Shown piece by piece: positions 36,534 through 48,352 of a stretch of DNA of 64,000 nucleotides. A program made the position numbers and the translations under genes. The stretch comes from Cryptomeria japonica (lineage: Eukaryota; Streptophyta; Pinopsida; Cupressales; Cupressaceae). Position 1 is the first letter of the stretch. Each line of letters opens with the position of its first letter. The DNA lies in the NCBI RefSeq assembly GCF_030272615.1, contig NC_081409.1, forward strand, positions 651,900,468 through 651,964,467, read 5' to 3'. Under the pieces are notes generated by a model. It saw nothing but the letters and a program-made list of their open reading frames with translations, made no database searches and was not told where the DNA came from.

Positions 36534-38050
36534 ATGGAGGGAGACAAAAATAGAATTGAGCCATCATCGTGTGAGCTTTAGGAGAAAAATGAGGAGGTCT
36601 GGAGGAAAATCATAGATGGGGGTGTGGAGCTCTTTGTTTGGAAACTTCATGGATAGAACCATCAACTCACAGATTTATTTGTGAGCAATTGGGATAATGG
36701 GGTGCTGCGTGTGTATGGGGTGGAGTTCAAAATCGATGAATCCTTTATTGCTGAAATCTTTGGGCTCAGTATGGAGGGTAGGAAAAGTTTTAGGAGAAGG
36801 AAGAATTTGGAAGAAGCCCTCTCATTTTTTTATGAAAAACAAAGTGAAAGAAGAAGGATTAAGAAGAACTCAGATCGCGGGTATAATAGGTTAGACCTAT
36901 AGAGTCTCTGGGTGGACATGGTAGAATTAATAATGTGGTAAATAACCTTTGATGGCTGCTTTGCTAGCATCTTTTCTTACCATTTCACTATTTTGAATCG
37001 TTTTAGGCATGACAAAATAATTTCCATTCCTCTTTACTTGCTATCTTCATTGGAGCTATCTATTAGTAAGCATTCTAAGAATGAAGATAATATGGATCTT
37101 CATGAGGGTTTAATCCTCCTTATCATGGAGTATGAAAAATCCCATGAGGTTAAACCCTCACCTACTTTGAAAAACCCTAAGTCTTTATCCATCCAAGAGG
37201 TGCATGAGGTTTCAGATATAGAGTTTGATAATGCAGAGGGTGGAAGGGTTATGGACTGGAATGATGTCTAGGTGTCGGACGACTCGAATTATAAACCCTT
37301 AGAGGATGAGGGTTCCTTGAATAATACAACTCCCAGGACTTGCAGCAGTAGAAAAATCCCACTTAGATGGGATGCTAAAAAGAAACCCCCTATTTCCTAG
37401 ACCCACATCTTGGGCCCGCAAAATCTGAAAAAAATAGAAGACTCAAAAAAAGGAAGAGATTGTTGACAAGGAGGATAATGAAATAAAACTTGACATCCCC
37501 CTCAATATGGACCCCAATGAGACCAAAGAGGATGAAATGGATGTTTATAAGCTCCTGGCGATGTCACTGATGTATCAAGAGAAGTGCTTGTGATGATTTT
37601 TTGGGGAGATTAATATTCTAAAATAGGGGATTAAGGATCTCATTGCCACTTTCACTGATATTCTAGCTCCAGATATTACTGATGAACTCTTGAAGTTGTC
37701 CCATCGAATTGTGAAAAATATTAAGGTTATGAAGACTGGACATGAGGCTAAAACCGACAGGCTGGAGAAAGAAATACAGAAACTGAAGAGTAAACTAAAG
37801 GGTTTGGTGGAGGTTAGCAAGGAAGCCATACATAGCAGCCCCGAGGGTCTCAAAAGAGTCAATGAGGAAGTTGACATGAAAAAGGAGTAGATGACCAGAT
37901 TTGAGAGATCCCTAGATATCAACTTGGCTAAGTTGAACTAGGACATGCAGGTGTCCACGGGACCATGTACTAGGACCAAAAGAAAACATTAGATAACTGG
38001 TAGTTCGAAGTTCATTATGGAGGAACTCCAAGAAATTAATAATAAATAAA
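36534..38050 (+). pseudogene. LINE ORF3, unknown function, C-terminal coiled coil
   Basis: ATG at 36534 (MEGDKN), 215 bases after the RNase H stop and still inside the target-site duplication. The first about 300 codons stay in one frame. They contain W-D-N-G-V-L-R-V-YGVEFKIDESFIAEIFGL-SMEGRKSF (36690-36795), resembling the folded N-terminal block of some plant transposon-associated proteins. An ILNRFRHDKIISIPLYLL stretch (about 36985-37040) and a low-complexity acidic part follow. In the next frame, 37680-37900 encodes a strong coiled coil rich in Lys/Glu with heptad leucines. Stops at codon 16 and later, and a frame change, make this copy dead. I do not recognise a catalytic motif. A second copy of this frame occurs at 5994-5100 on the minus strand. 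Confidence 0.7.
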
Positions 38051-38059
38051 TCTAGAAGA

Positions 38060-38270
38060 ATGTCGAGCTTTTGAAATCTCTTTCTTAGTTTGTTTTATTT
38101 TTCTAGTATGTCTTGTTTAGGTCTATTTTTTGTGGTTTTTTGTTTTGGGGTGAATCCCCTGTTTCTGTAGCTGGTTAGCGGCTAGTTAGACTCTTGTTAC
38201 TGTGTTAAATTTTTTGTTGGATTTGGGTTTCGGGTCCTTGTAAAACTCGTTGATCTTAATAAAAAACAAC
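38060..38270 (+). other. LINE 3' UTR and tail
   Basis: A T/G-rich non-coding tract after ORF3 ends with a cttgtaaaactcgttgatctt-like string, then aataaaaaacaac directly before the 3' target-site duplication. This is the short A-rich tail expected of a plant LINE. Confidence 0.65.
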
Positions 38271-38286
38271 AAGGTTGTAGTCTTAA
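38271..38286 (+). repeat. 3' target-site duplication of the LINE
   Basis: aaggttgtagtcttaa, matching 29665-29680 with one difference (t for a at the eleventh base). Confidence 0.8.
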
Positions 38287-38289
38287 TGT

Positions 38290-38775
38290 TAACTTGATTG
38301 TTTTACAAATCACAACTGTTTACTTTAAAAAAACTTGTACATGCCCTCATACCAACACTTGTACAAACAAACATAAAAAAAAAATATTGATTAATTTTTC
38401 CTCCTCATTGGTAGATGATTTTATTTTTTCTAAAAATATTTTCAAAATCCTAACAAATTACCAACTGCCAATCAGAAGATAGCAAAAGTTAAAAAAAAAT
38501 CACTTTAATAAAGAAATGAAGTAAAATTATAGGTTATGGAATTCGCAAGGAGTAATTTAATTCCAAGCACTAGGAGTGAAAACATTAATCTCTGCATGGA
38601 TAAGAATTTATATAAAATAAAGCATATGGTTTAATGTCTAATACTATATGTTTTTAAATAACAATATATTTTATTCTAGCATACCTAAATTTTAAAAAAA
38701 TAATGTGACCTTCACGGACAATAGAGCGGACGAGAAATTGAGAATAAGAATGAAACCACATTGCAAGAGTCGGAA
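38290..38775. other. Spacer between the two LINEs
   Basis: AT-rich; nothing recognised. Confidence 0.5.
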
Positions 38776-38781
38776 CAAATT

Positions 38782-38808
38782 GTGGAGGAGGGCTTTGGCC
38801 TCCTCCAC
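38782..38808. repeat. Perfect short hairpin
   Basis: gtggaggagg and cctcctccac form a 10-base-pair stem around a 7-base loop (gctttgg), GC-rich in an AT-rich setting, at the probable 5' edge of the second LINE. Confidence 0.7.
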
Positions 38809-39018
38809 CTATGTAATTTTTTATCCTTTTACTTTTCCTTCTCCATATTTATTTCATGTACCATGTTTGTTGTAGATCTTGGTAAATGTTCGGCTTGCAA
38901 ATTTTTAGATGAATGGCTACACAATGGCTAGGTTAAGAAACTAGGGTTTTAGTTTTCTTTCTATAGAATTATTTAAAGAGGTCTTTTTATTATCTTTTAT
39001 AATGATGTTAATTCTTAG

Positions 39019-42000
39019 GTGGTGGTGGTTGAGAGGATTTATAGGTATATTGGGAGTTGTACCTTTAGGGCTCTTTGGTGGTCACTTGAAGTCGTTTCCG
39101 ATGAGATTCTAGAACTATCCTACCCAAGGTGGACTATGATTAAGAAACTCCCTCCTCTACTTTGGAACCTAATCCCACATATGCTAGAATCAATTGGGAA
39201 GGTTCTTATAGTACATAATACCCAATCCCTTGCTCCTCATATGGATACCAGGGTACTAATTTCAATTAACTTAGGCAAATACCTTCCTAGGTTCATTGAA
39301 ATTAACATTGAATATGAGCCCATTGCCTATATTATTGAAATCCTAGGTGAGATTAATGTGTATTTCCTATGTAAACATGAAGGTCATATACGAAGGAATT
39401 TCTATTTCTTGTGAAATGGAAACCACCTATTCAAACTAGAGGTGTTTCAAATGATTTACCTCTTTAACTTGATACGAGGGAGATGCCCCTCCCTAAGAAA
39501 GCCTCTCCCACCTTAGGAACACCTTTTGGTACATCTAGTGGTGTGCAAGGGCTAATTATGGAGCAACTTAATTCTTCAAATAAGTTGTGTTGGTTGTTGT
39601 CATAGTCTCATTTCATAATCTCCCTAATTTTGATGCCTCATTCAAAATTGGGAGCTTTAATGTTCATCCCCCCCATTTAGCCTTCTTTGTCTTTCTATCC
39701 TGGATAAGAGAGACCACTGAGGATAAGTGTGACCAATTCATTCTCCTAAGGGTGCATAAAACTAGGCGGATAGATTCTCAATAACTAGCTTTAGATAATA
39801 TTATGAACAATAAGAATTGAATAATGGAGGTGACTCAATCTTCTAATGAGTCCCATCCTCCCTTCCTTCCCACTAATTAAATGAATGATTCTTCTTACTC
39901 TCAACCGCTTGTGGTTAGTGTGACTGAATACATGGTAATAATTCCCTTATTAAATCTATAGTTAGAGATATCAAGAAAAAGAGGCATACTGATAAAAGAC
40001 AACTGGTTTGAAAAGTGTGGTTACCCTCAAGGGAGAACCATCTCCCAGAATATTTCAAACAATTACAATATTCTTGTGAATTCTCATGTAGATGACCTTT
40101 AAGATAATGAGAATGATATGTACAGTAATTCTTCCTCACATGACACCCTAACTCCCCACCTTGGGGAGAATAAGTGGTGTAGGAACACCTGATCAACAAG
40201 CTATTCATGACCCTAAGGATGAAGACTAGTATCATTAGGATGTGTTAGTGTGTCTTGTGTTTCATGTATGCTAATAAACCCCACCATGTAAGCCCATGTT
40301 ACCAATTAGGCAATTTGAGAAGCCAATTGGGACAATGTGGTAAAGAGGGGTAATAGATGGTTTAGCTTCATATTTTATAGGTATTAGAAATTTTTTGTGT
40401 GTGTTTAGTTGGTCCATGTGTTTGGATCCTAGCCTTAGAAAGTATGATAACTTTTTGAGCAAAAATGCAAAAATTGCAACTTTTTGTAATTTGGTTGGGG
40501 GAAGCCTTTCAACGGCTCCAACCTACTCCAAATTTAGTGGGCAACCATTGCAGAGTTTTATAATCCTTTTGGGCTCAATTCCCAAGGGTTTTGTTGTTGG
40601 AGTTGGAGTTTATGAAGCAATAATACTCAAAACAATTTAGTTTTCCCAAAAACTCTGTATTTGCAGGCGTTGTACGTGACTGTACGGACTGATTTGGAAC
40701 CTTGAAACATCCATGGATTAGATGGGGAGATGAGTTAGTTTTTTTTTTGGTGGTGGTTTGAGGTCTTAATTGTTCGAGAGTAGAGAGAAACCTTCATTCT
40801 ACTGACTGTAACCCGGGAATTTTGGGTTTGGAGAGGGTTTTGAACCAAAATGGCTTTATCTTGCACTCCGGTCCGTTAGAAGACTCTTCCTTTGGAGGGA
40901 TGAAGGATAAGCCTTTTTATTTTAGTTTTTTCATGTTTGGTTGGAGGGAATATTTTTTGTGTGTGGATAAATGAACAAGTTTAGGTAGGCATCTCTATGT
41001 GACTACCTAGGACAAGTTTTAAGACAGTCATCATAAATTGTCCTAGCGATGGAATCTATGCATGAAACCCTAGAATTAGAAGTTTCTCACTACCCCCCAC
41101 ATGCCTATTAAGTTTATTTTTCATTTGGTCTACTATAAAATGTAGTTACTTTGCAGAAAAGGGCTAATTACCCCTATTAGGTCTCTTAGCCTCTGAAGGA
41201 GTAGACCTTATATTTATAGATCTGACCAAAAAATTTTGGGGATCATTATATATTCCAAAAGGGTGTCTGAAATGCTAATTTTTTTGTATGGGTGTGTGGA
41301 ATATTTTTTAGTTAAGGCCAAAACACTGGTCTAGAAGGACTACTAGCCGAAGGAGTAGGTTTACAAAGGAGGTATAAGGATTTAATGCCCAAGATCAAAA
41401 CCAGTGCTTGAAATAGGTCATAGATGTTGGGTGTTGACCAAATTACAAATCCCAAGGAGTGGGGATCACCGGTAAAGCTTGTTTGAAGAGTTGAATCCTT
41501 TTACTCATCTTACCGGTAAAGACTAACCGATAAAGCCTGTTTGAAGAGTTGAAGCCTATTACTCATCTTGAATAGGCCTAAGACTAGGGAATGTGTGTAT
41601 AGTTTCATTCAAGGTTTAGAGTCCTTCCTCACAGGGCCCTTGTGATTAGTTGAAGGGTCACTACCGTAACCTGATTTGTGCTTGCTATTAGGAGTTTTTG
41701 GTAGGCCTCTGCATCAATAAGACTAACCCTACATCTCATCTTTGTAGAAGTTTGGCTCCTAGTAACAATATTCATAACTTTGGACATTTAGATCCTTGAC
41801 ACATGCTCCCTATTAAGAATTAGGGTTGTAAGGATGAATTGTTTTTTTATATTGTAATTGTTGATCCCCTTATTAGGCATGAGGGTTCTAATGGATTCCA
41901 TGACCTAGCCATGGTACCCTATCACAACACCAGTGTGGGTCTCAATAGAAATACCTTTGAGGCCCACCCATTAGAGTTAGACATGGAAACCAAGTCAAGA

Positions 42001-42195
42001 TCTAGTGAATTTTTTATTAGAGAGGAGCAAACTCTAGGCCAAAGTAATAATAAGACCACTAAGAAAGAGAGTTATGATATTTTAATCCAAGCTGAAAATG
42101 GCCAATTCACAAAGATAAAGAGGAAGAGAGGGAGACCTAAAGAGGTCCCTAAATGTTTTTCCAACTTTAGGGCTACAATGGATACTTACAATTAA
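39019..42195 (+). pseudogene. Second LINE ORF1 (DUF4283-like, broken zinc knuckle, AT-hook)
   Basis: At 39019-39414 the translation follows a DUF4283/ORF1 core: PRWTMIKKLPPLLW, LESIGKVLIV, DTRVLISINLGKYLP. A zinc-knuckle position follows, reading Y-F-L-C-KHEG-H-IRRN-F, in which the first and last Cys ligands are lost. The rest of the ORF is scrambled through 41800. A final open piece at 41839-42195 ends in KRKRGRPK, an AT-hook-like motif common at the end of plant LINE ORF1 proteins. A local duplication (41469-41512 repeated at 41528-41571) lies in the scrambled part. Confidence 0.6.
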
Positions 42196-42203
42196 TGTGC
42201 CCC

Positions 42204-45200
42204 ATGGAATTAAATTGTATAACATGGAATGTAAGGGAGCTTGAGTCCCTAGACAAGAAATATGTGGTCAGGAGATTTTGAACTAACATAAATGGACAAA
42301 TATTATGCTACTGCAAGAATTAAAAGTCACTAAGTTCACTTTGGATGTTAATCTTAGATACATCTAGAAAGATGCACTCCATTTTTCCAACAAACATGAT
42401 AAAGTAAAATGTGGGGATATCATCCAAATGGGTGGTAAATGGGGTAGTATGGTCACAAATAATGGGACCTCCATCCATAATAGGGTTGTTTCTACCATCA
42501 TGAATAATCAAGACTCTAAATTTGGATTGTGTTCTCTTTATACATCAAATTATTATAGAGAAATAATTGAACTATGGAAGTGGCTATGTACACTCCATGA
42601 AATACCTTGGGTACTTCTAGGAAATATTAAGATGATTGAGCACTAAGAGGACAGATTTGGTTCATTGGACTTAGATTGGAAGAGTGGTGAGAAACTCTAT
42701 TGGATGAGGATGAAAGAGAAGCTCTAACTTTTTCATCCTCTTGAGGGAAAGACGAATATCTCTAATTCAATTTGGTATACATGGTGTAGCTTCCAATGGG
42801 GGAGAAAGAGGATCTACTGTAGGTTGGACAAATTTAATGCCAACAAAGACTACTTCTCATTCAAGAAAGATGATGATGGTACCATGGTTAGAGCCCATAC
42901 ACTCTCTTTAATCATCATCCTATTAAGGCCCTGGTTTATATGAATATTTTTCTTAGTATTCCTATTAAGAGGAATGATAACTTCATCCTCAACATTACTC
43001 TAAATTGAAGGATCGATATATTATGTGTGTAATTTACATGATAAGGCAAATTAATAAATGAGATAGTAGCGCTCCCTTTTCCATTTATAGGTGAAACATG
43101 AATGTCAATAGCTAGAAAGTCTTGCTTCCAATTGTGGGAAAGGAAAAATCCTAGGATGAGAGGAGATAGAAAAGGACCTTGTGGCTCAAGTTTTTGTGTC
43201 CTTGAATCCCAAATTTAAATGGATCCCACTAACCAAGTTTAGTAAGAATCGCTAACCTACACTAGAAATCAATTAAGGAGCCTACAAAGTAAAATGATTC
43301 AAGGCCTCAAGGTAAGGCCATAATTAATTGGTTGTAGTAGGGGAAAAAGGTGTTTAAGTTTTTTAATATGCTGAGGCAAAAAGAATTCAAGGAAAGAAAT
43401 GATAGATTTTAGGAGGATGGTAAAGATTTAGTTGAGCAGGATGATATTAAATAGGCATTCTTATTATTTTAGCAAAAAAAACTTTCTTTTAAAGGGAGCT
43501 CTCTTGGTATTTAAAATATAAAAGAGAAATGCAAAGAACTTATCCCAAGAACTATCTTGGAGGAAGAGGACTTAAGAGACCGATCTTAATAGAGGAGATC
43601 ATCAAGTCCATAAACATTCTTAATAATGACAAAGCCCCTAGCCTCGAGTGTCTACCTATTGAATTCTTCAAAGAAGCTAAAGATTGGATTAGTATGGATC
43701 TATTTCAAGTCTATGAGGAAGATCTTAAAATTGGATCATTAGGGGCTAAAATTAACAAACATGTTATTAAGATCCTCCCTCAAAATGGAGACAAGTCCCT
43801 CATCAAAAGCTGGGGGCCCATAATATTGTGAAATTTGCCATACAAGATTTTGATAAAAAAATATTGCACTTAGACTAGTTGATATTTTATTGAACTTTGT
43901 GAGTAATACTCAGACTAGTTTTATAAAGGGTAGGTGCATACTTTAAAATCTCATTACTAGTTGGGAAGTGATGAATTGGGCTAAGAGCACCAATCACTAA
44001 TTTTCTCATTATGATGTTGGAAGCATTTAGTTTTCTAAAGAAATTCTCTCAGATGATTCAAGTACTATTAAAGGATTCCTCTGCATAGGTTGAGATCAAT
44101 GGATCTTGTACCCATTCTTTTACTCTAGAGAGATCCATTAGGCAAGGATGACCAATTTCTCTTGAGCTATTTGTTATAGCATTGGATACTATCTTCTATC
44201 TACTCAGACATTCTTCCTACTCTTCAAGGATTAAGAACATTTTCTTGCCTAATAATTAAGACCTGATTAAAATACAATTTGTGGATGATAGTGCACTCTT
44301 ATTAGAGCTTGAGGAGAAAAACATGGGCTCTTTAATTAATAAATTGAATCTTTTATGTAAAGCTTCAGGGGCAATATATTGTCAGCCAAATCCACAGTTC
44401 TTGGATGGGAGGAATCCCTCTTGTTTGGCTCAATAAGTTCAATTATTAGTAGGATGACCCCTCAAAGCAAGTAAGGTATCTCAGTGTCCCCTTCACGATC
44501 AATCCTTGTCTAAAGGAAATGTGGTTGTCTAATAAATGGAAAATTGAGCATAAACTATGTATATGAACCAAACAATATTTTTCTATGGCCGACATAATTC
44601 AGGTGTGTTAGAGGATTCTCTCTTCTTATAGTCTTAATTATGCCTCTATATCAATGTTTAGAAATTACTAGATCAATGACATTTAGAAACTTATCAGAAA
44701 TTTCCTATGGTCTAATGCCAAAGGTAATAGGAAGTGGTAGCGGTGCTACTTAGGCAAGAATATAGGAAAATTGGGTCTCCGAGAACTTAAGATGTAGAGT
44801 ATTGCTCTAGTTGCTAAGTTGATATTTCATGCTTTGGAGGGTAATGAGCCATGGAAGGTTCTCATTAGGAACAAAATCAATATAGTTATTTTTAATAGGA
44901 AAAAACCTCAAAGTGGCTTCCATTTAGTGACTTATTTTCTGGAAGATTTCTTGTCAGCTGGCCCTAATCTCTTTAAGGTTAAATGGAAGGCATGGGAGTA
45001 TATTAGGAACCTAATCTCTTATAACAAAATAATCAATGACAATAATACCTTATTTAGGGAGAGATCCATTTTGTGGAACTTGTCCCATAAAGTCATACAT
45101 CTTTATCTTCTCCAGAGATGTTCAGCTAAAAGATGGAATCTTAAGGGAACTTGTTGTTTTAATGACATAAACATTAATGGATAGTTAATGTCCTCAAATT

Positions 45201-46084
45201 ATCTTAGTAAAAAATACTAGCTACCATCCTCCAATTGGAGAACATACTCCATACTGAAGGAGGCATGCCTATATCTCCAACTTTCCAGGTAGTGTTCTAT
45301 AGTGGAAGATAGATTTAGGATGCTCAAGTGGGTTGCTGGTTCCTAGTTAAGGAACACTAAGGCCAAATTTGTCTATGAATCTTTATGCAATAATGTTGAG
45401 TTAATTTATGATCTTAATTCTACATGGATTTTCAACCTTAATAATATGGATTGGCAAAAAGATTTTTCCTATTTATGGGGTAGTAATCTCATGCCTAAGA
45501 AGAAATATTTTATGTGGTTATTTAATATCCATAGATTGTGTATTAAAAATAATCAACAAGGTATTGATATCTATAGCATTATTAAAATTATTGAATCTGT
45601 TGTTAATATATTCTTTGAATGTGTTGTGGCTAAGGAATAGCTTTGGAATTAACTTCTCCAATAATTTTTCTTATCATGATGTTATTTTTGGTTCTTGTTA
45701 TCCTATGAGATGTTTTGGATGGTTTGGTTTCATAAGAATGAGGAGAATTTTTAAGGTAAGGGTGCGTTTCTTACTAAGTCTTTGAGAAGACTCGTCTCTA
45801 ACAATGTTGACATGTAGGTCACCATTGTCATGCGATTAGCAAATAAGAAATATGAAATCTTTATAGAAGATAGTATTACAAGAGTGTACAGGTTAGAGCT
45901 ATCCCATGACTACACTTGGTCAAGGTACAAGGGTAATAGAAATCCCTTCGTGAATGCATTCACAACTTTTATGAATGAAATTAATGAATCCAAGAAAGTG
46001 GAAAGGCAACAACATGTCAATAAGGTAGCTATTGGCCCCCCCTTTGTAGCAGAAGAGGTGATCTACAACAAGATAATTAAATAG
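42204..46084 (+). pseudogene. Second LINE ORF2 (endonuclease, reverse transcriptase)
   Basis: Starts near ATG 42204 with ITWNVREL and, after a frameshift, LLQELKV: the endonuclease N-terminus. The GDFN motif has become G-N-I-K (near 42625). A YTWC-x-FQWGRKRIYCRLDKF block follows near 42780-42830. RT pieces: DKAPSLECLPIEFFKE (near 43630), GFIKGRC-like text near 43925, and QFVDDSALLLE with the catalytic V-D-D near 44280-44290. Post-RT pieces lie at 44700-45180, and a zf-RVT-like piece (DFSYLWGSNLMPKKKYFMWLF) at 45460-45525. The final open piece 45830-46084 is unassigned. Dozens of stops and frameshifts make it clearly non-functional. Confidence 0.75.
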
Positions 46085-46439
46085 ATGGAAGGACACCTAA
46101 GATGGATAGTGTATATGGAGAAACAAATGTGAGGATATCCTCATTTTGTATAACAAATGTACTCTTTTTTGTATACAAAATTCTATCAAAATCTTTTGCA
46201 TATGGGTCATCAATGTCATACTCACAAATACTTACTCAATTTAATTATGTAATATAGCTGACTAGTATTGTATTGAACATGTTATAGAATGCTTCATAGG
46301 GAATTTTCTTGATATAGGCATGAACTGATATTGGCATAAATTGTTATTGTATGTTGTTTTTGTCTTATACTTAATATAAATATAAGTAAATTATGTAAAA
46401 TATATTTAGAGATATCTTAATAAGAAAAAAAACATAATA

Positions 46440-47400
46440 AAAATGGAGAGGAGAGGGGGAGAAAATGGAGGTGTGAGGATTTATACAACTTATAGAGCAA
46501 GAGATACTAAATAAGATGACAATCCAAATGGATGGGGTGCACGGTAGACCTAATGGGACGGGAGGTTGCTAAAGACAATAGTTGGTTTGTTGTTGTTTTC
46601 TTTCTTTGATTCCTCTTCTCCCTTGGCCCTCAACTTGTTTGTGAGTTGGACTTTTTTTATGTGTTGGGATTTTATTTCTCCCTAGTTTTTTTCTTTGTGC
46701 ATGAGTGTTGTTTTTGGGAACCCCCAATCTAGGTTACCTTTGGATGCTAATCACTATTTTTTTTCTCCATCCCGTTGTTACAACCTTGATGGGCTTTGGT
46801 TATTTTTGGCTCTCACTAATGGGGGTACCCTATTGGTTGTTATTTTTATAGTTTATTCCTCCCCCTTGTGCACGACCTCCTTATGTGCATAGCGGTTGGA
46901 AGGTGGATACTGTTCTATTGCTATTTTGGGATTTTCATTGTTTTAGTCTTTCTTTACTAGAAGGTTTTTCTAAGTCCTCTATTCTCATAGGATCTCATTT
47001 CTTTGTGCTCACTATAGTGGGGTTTTCATCTTCTAATAAGGTCATTACTACTTCTAAGGCTTTGAATTCATTGGTTTTTTGGGTAGCTTTAATTGGGTGT
47101 TCGATGGGGGAATCTTGACTTTGTTCCTTGATCTATTTCTTTGGCTTTGAACACTTTTTCATTTAGTGTTACTATTGTGAGTTATGTGGTGGAGTGGTTC
47201 ATTGGACAAGGATCTTCTCTAAAGACTTTTTTGGTCTTTCTTGGAATTATTCGTACTATCCTATGTGGGAGGCACGAGATCTCTTAGGAATGCTTGTAGT
47301 TTGGATGTGAGCTCTTTGTCGGAGTTGGTTTCATCACCTCTATTCTTGTTGGGGTTGGGGTTCCTTTTGTTGTTGGTTTCATCACCTCTATTCTTGGAAG
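46440..47400. other. Spacer, unassigned, T/G-rich
   Basis: Less AT-rich than the surroundings with several short open frames (for example 46885-47118) that match no family I know. A 24-base direct repeat, ttggtttcatcacctctattcttg, occurs at about 47326 and 47373. Confidence 0.4.
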
Positions 47401-47401
47401 T

Positions 47402-47423
47402 CACACACACACACACACACACA
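47402..47423. repeat. (CA)n microsatellite
   Basis: Eleven CA units immediately before the relic EG45 first exon, in the place where the other copies have their TATA box. Confidence 0.9.
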
Positions 47424-47575
47424 ACACTTAAGATTCATAAATTTAAACTCTTTTGTTGTTGTTGAATAAGAGAATTGAGTAGACAATCCTAGAGTTTGAG
47501 ACACAATGCTAGGTAGAGCTATTTATAACAATTGGGGGTAGTGTTTGTGATAAATTTAATGTATCTTTGGCATAC
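47421..47575 (+). pseudogene. Relic first exon of a fourth EG45-like copy
   Basis: The 5' UTR and first exon of the EG45 copies can be followed here: acttaagattcataaatt (against gcttaacattcacaaatt), tttgttgttgttgaataag, gacaatcct, and acacaatgctaggtagagctatt for the start-codon region (ATG 47506-47508). It continues to about ctttggcata, equivalent to the end of the signal peptide. The frame holds TAG, TGA and TAA within 16 codons, and no exon 2 follows. It is an old, truncated copy 0.8 kb before copy 3, so duplication here was in tandem. Confidence 0.7.
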
Positions 47576-47940
47576 AAGATAAAATAAATGCCTAAATAAT
47601 GAATCTAACCTTAGTCAAAGGATAAAATGACATGAAATCCTCAAAGATTGGAGTGATTGTTTGGAACATAATATACAAACACATTTAAATCAACATGACC
47701 AGGGCATAAAATGATGTTAAAAAAAATTGAATGATAATGAATAATAAATAATGTAGCAATAATACACAACAATAAATTATAATGCACAATCAAGAATTGA
47801 CCTATAAGAACCTAATAGATATTAACATCAAAATACTAAACACTTTCTAAAGTAAAATATAAAACAGTTCTTAAAACCATGAATCCAACCAGTAATCACA
47901 TGTGAAATAAATAATAAAATAGTAAATGTGAAACCTATAT

Positions 47941-48190
47941 GTAAAACTCATACACATCCAAACTATAAATGCATATATGTAAAACTCAAGCATAGAAACT
48001 AGTCATTATTTCTAAAATGATGAAAGTAAATCATGGACAAAAAGTGGCATCATGATCTAAACTTAATGTCAAACTCATACTTATCCAAACTATGAATGGA
48101 TATGTATCTAAAACTAAAACTTTGAAACAAGTCATCATTTCTAAAATGACGAGAGTAAATCATGGACAAAAAGTGGCATCATGATCTCTG
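47941..48190. repeat. Tandem duplication, two units of about 125 bases
   Basis: Both units run from aactcatac(a/t)(c/t)atccaaactat through gtaaatcatggacaaaaagtggcatcatgatct. The unit starts are about 47944 and 48069. The pair sits directly upstream of the copy 3 promoter. Confidence 0.85.
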
Positions 48191-48247
48191 TGCAAAATCC
48201 AATCCTCAAAGAATATCTCAACATCTTCCGTGTTTACAGTTTTATTC

Positions 48248-48255
48248 TATATATA
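48248..48255 (+). promoter_or_regulatory. TATA box of EG45 copy 3
   Basis: The sequence tatatata lies 105 bases before the ATG at 48353, in the same relative position as in copies 1 and 2. Flanking promoter sequence is much less conserved. Confidence 0.6.
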
Positions 48256-48352
48256 CGCTTATCTTCACATCTTATATCTAGAAATTTCATCTCTCTTGCT
48301 GCCGCTGAATAAGAGGTTTGTGCAGGACAATCCCTGAGTTAATTAAGAGACA

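Larger units (their letters stand above)
29681..38270 (+). mobile_element. LINE (non-LTR retrotransposon), about 8.6 kb, apparently full length but decayed
   Basis: Bounded by a 16-base target-site duplication with one mismatch. Order: 5' UTR of about 30 bases; ORF1 (DUF4283-like region, zinc knuckle); ORF2 (AP endonuclease, reverse transcriptase, zf-RVT-like region, RNase H); a gap of 215 bases; a third reading frame (ORF3); and a 3' tail ending cttaataaaaaacaac. Plant LINEs normally end shortly after ORF2, so the extra 1.9 kb inside the duplication is unusual. ORF2 stays almost entirely in one frame with around a dozen stops, so it is a moderately old insertion. An AT-rich block at about 30865-31645 interrupts ORF1. 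Confidence 0.85.
38780..46430 (+). mobile_element. Second LINE, strongly decayed
   Basis: ORF1- and ORF2-like translations follow each other on the + strand in the order expected of a plant LINE, but in many frames. The left limit is set at a 10-bp-stem hairpin just before the first coding-like text. The right limit is at an A-rich stretch (aagaaaaaaaacataataaaaa, about 46420-46445). Target-site duplications were not found, so both ends are approximate. Sequence differs clearly from the LINE at 29681-38270 (different family: no RNase H or ORF3 recognised). Confidence 0.7.

Noticed and set aside
46695-47465. Series of open frames that could be a small membrane protein gene.
   Set aside because: Hydrophobicity follows from T-rich DNA; no splice pattern, promoter or homology recognised.
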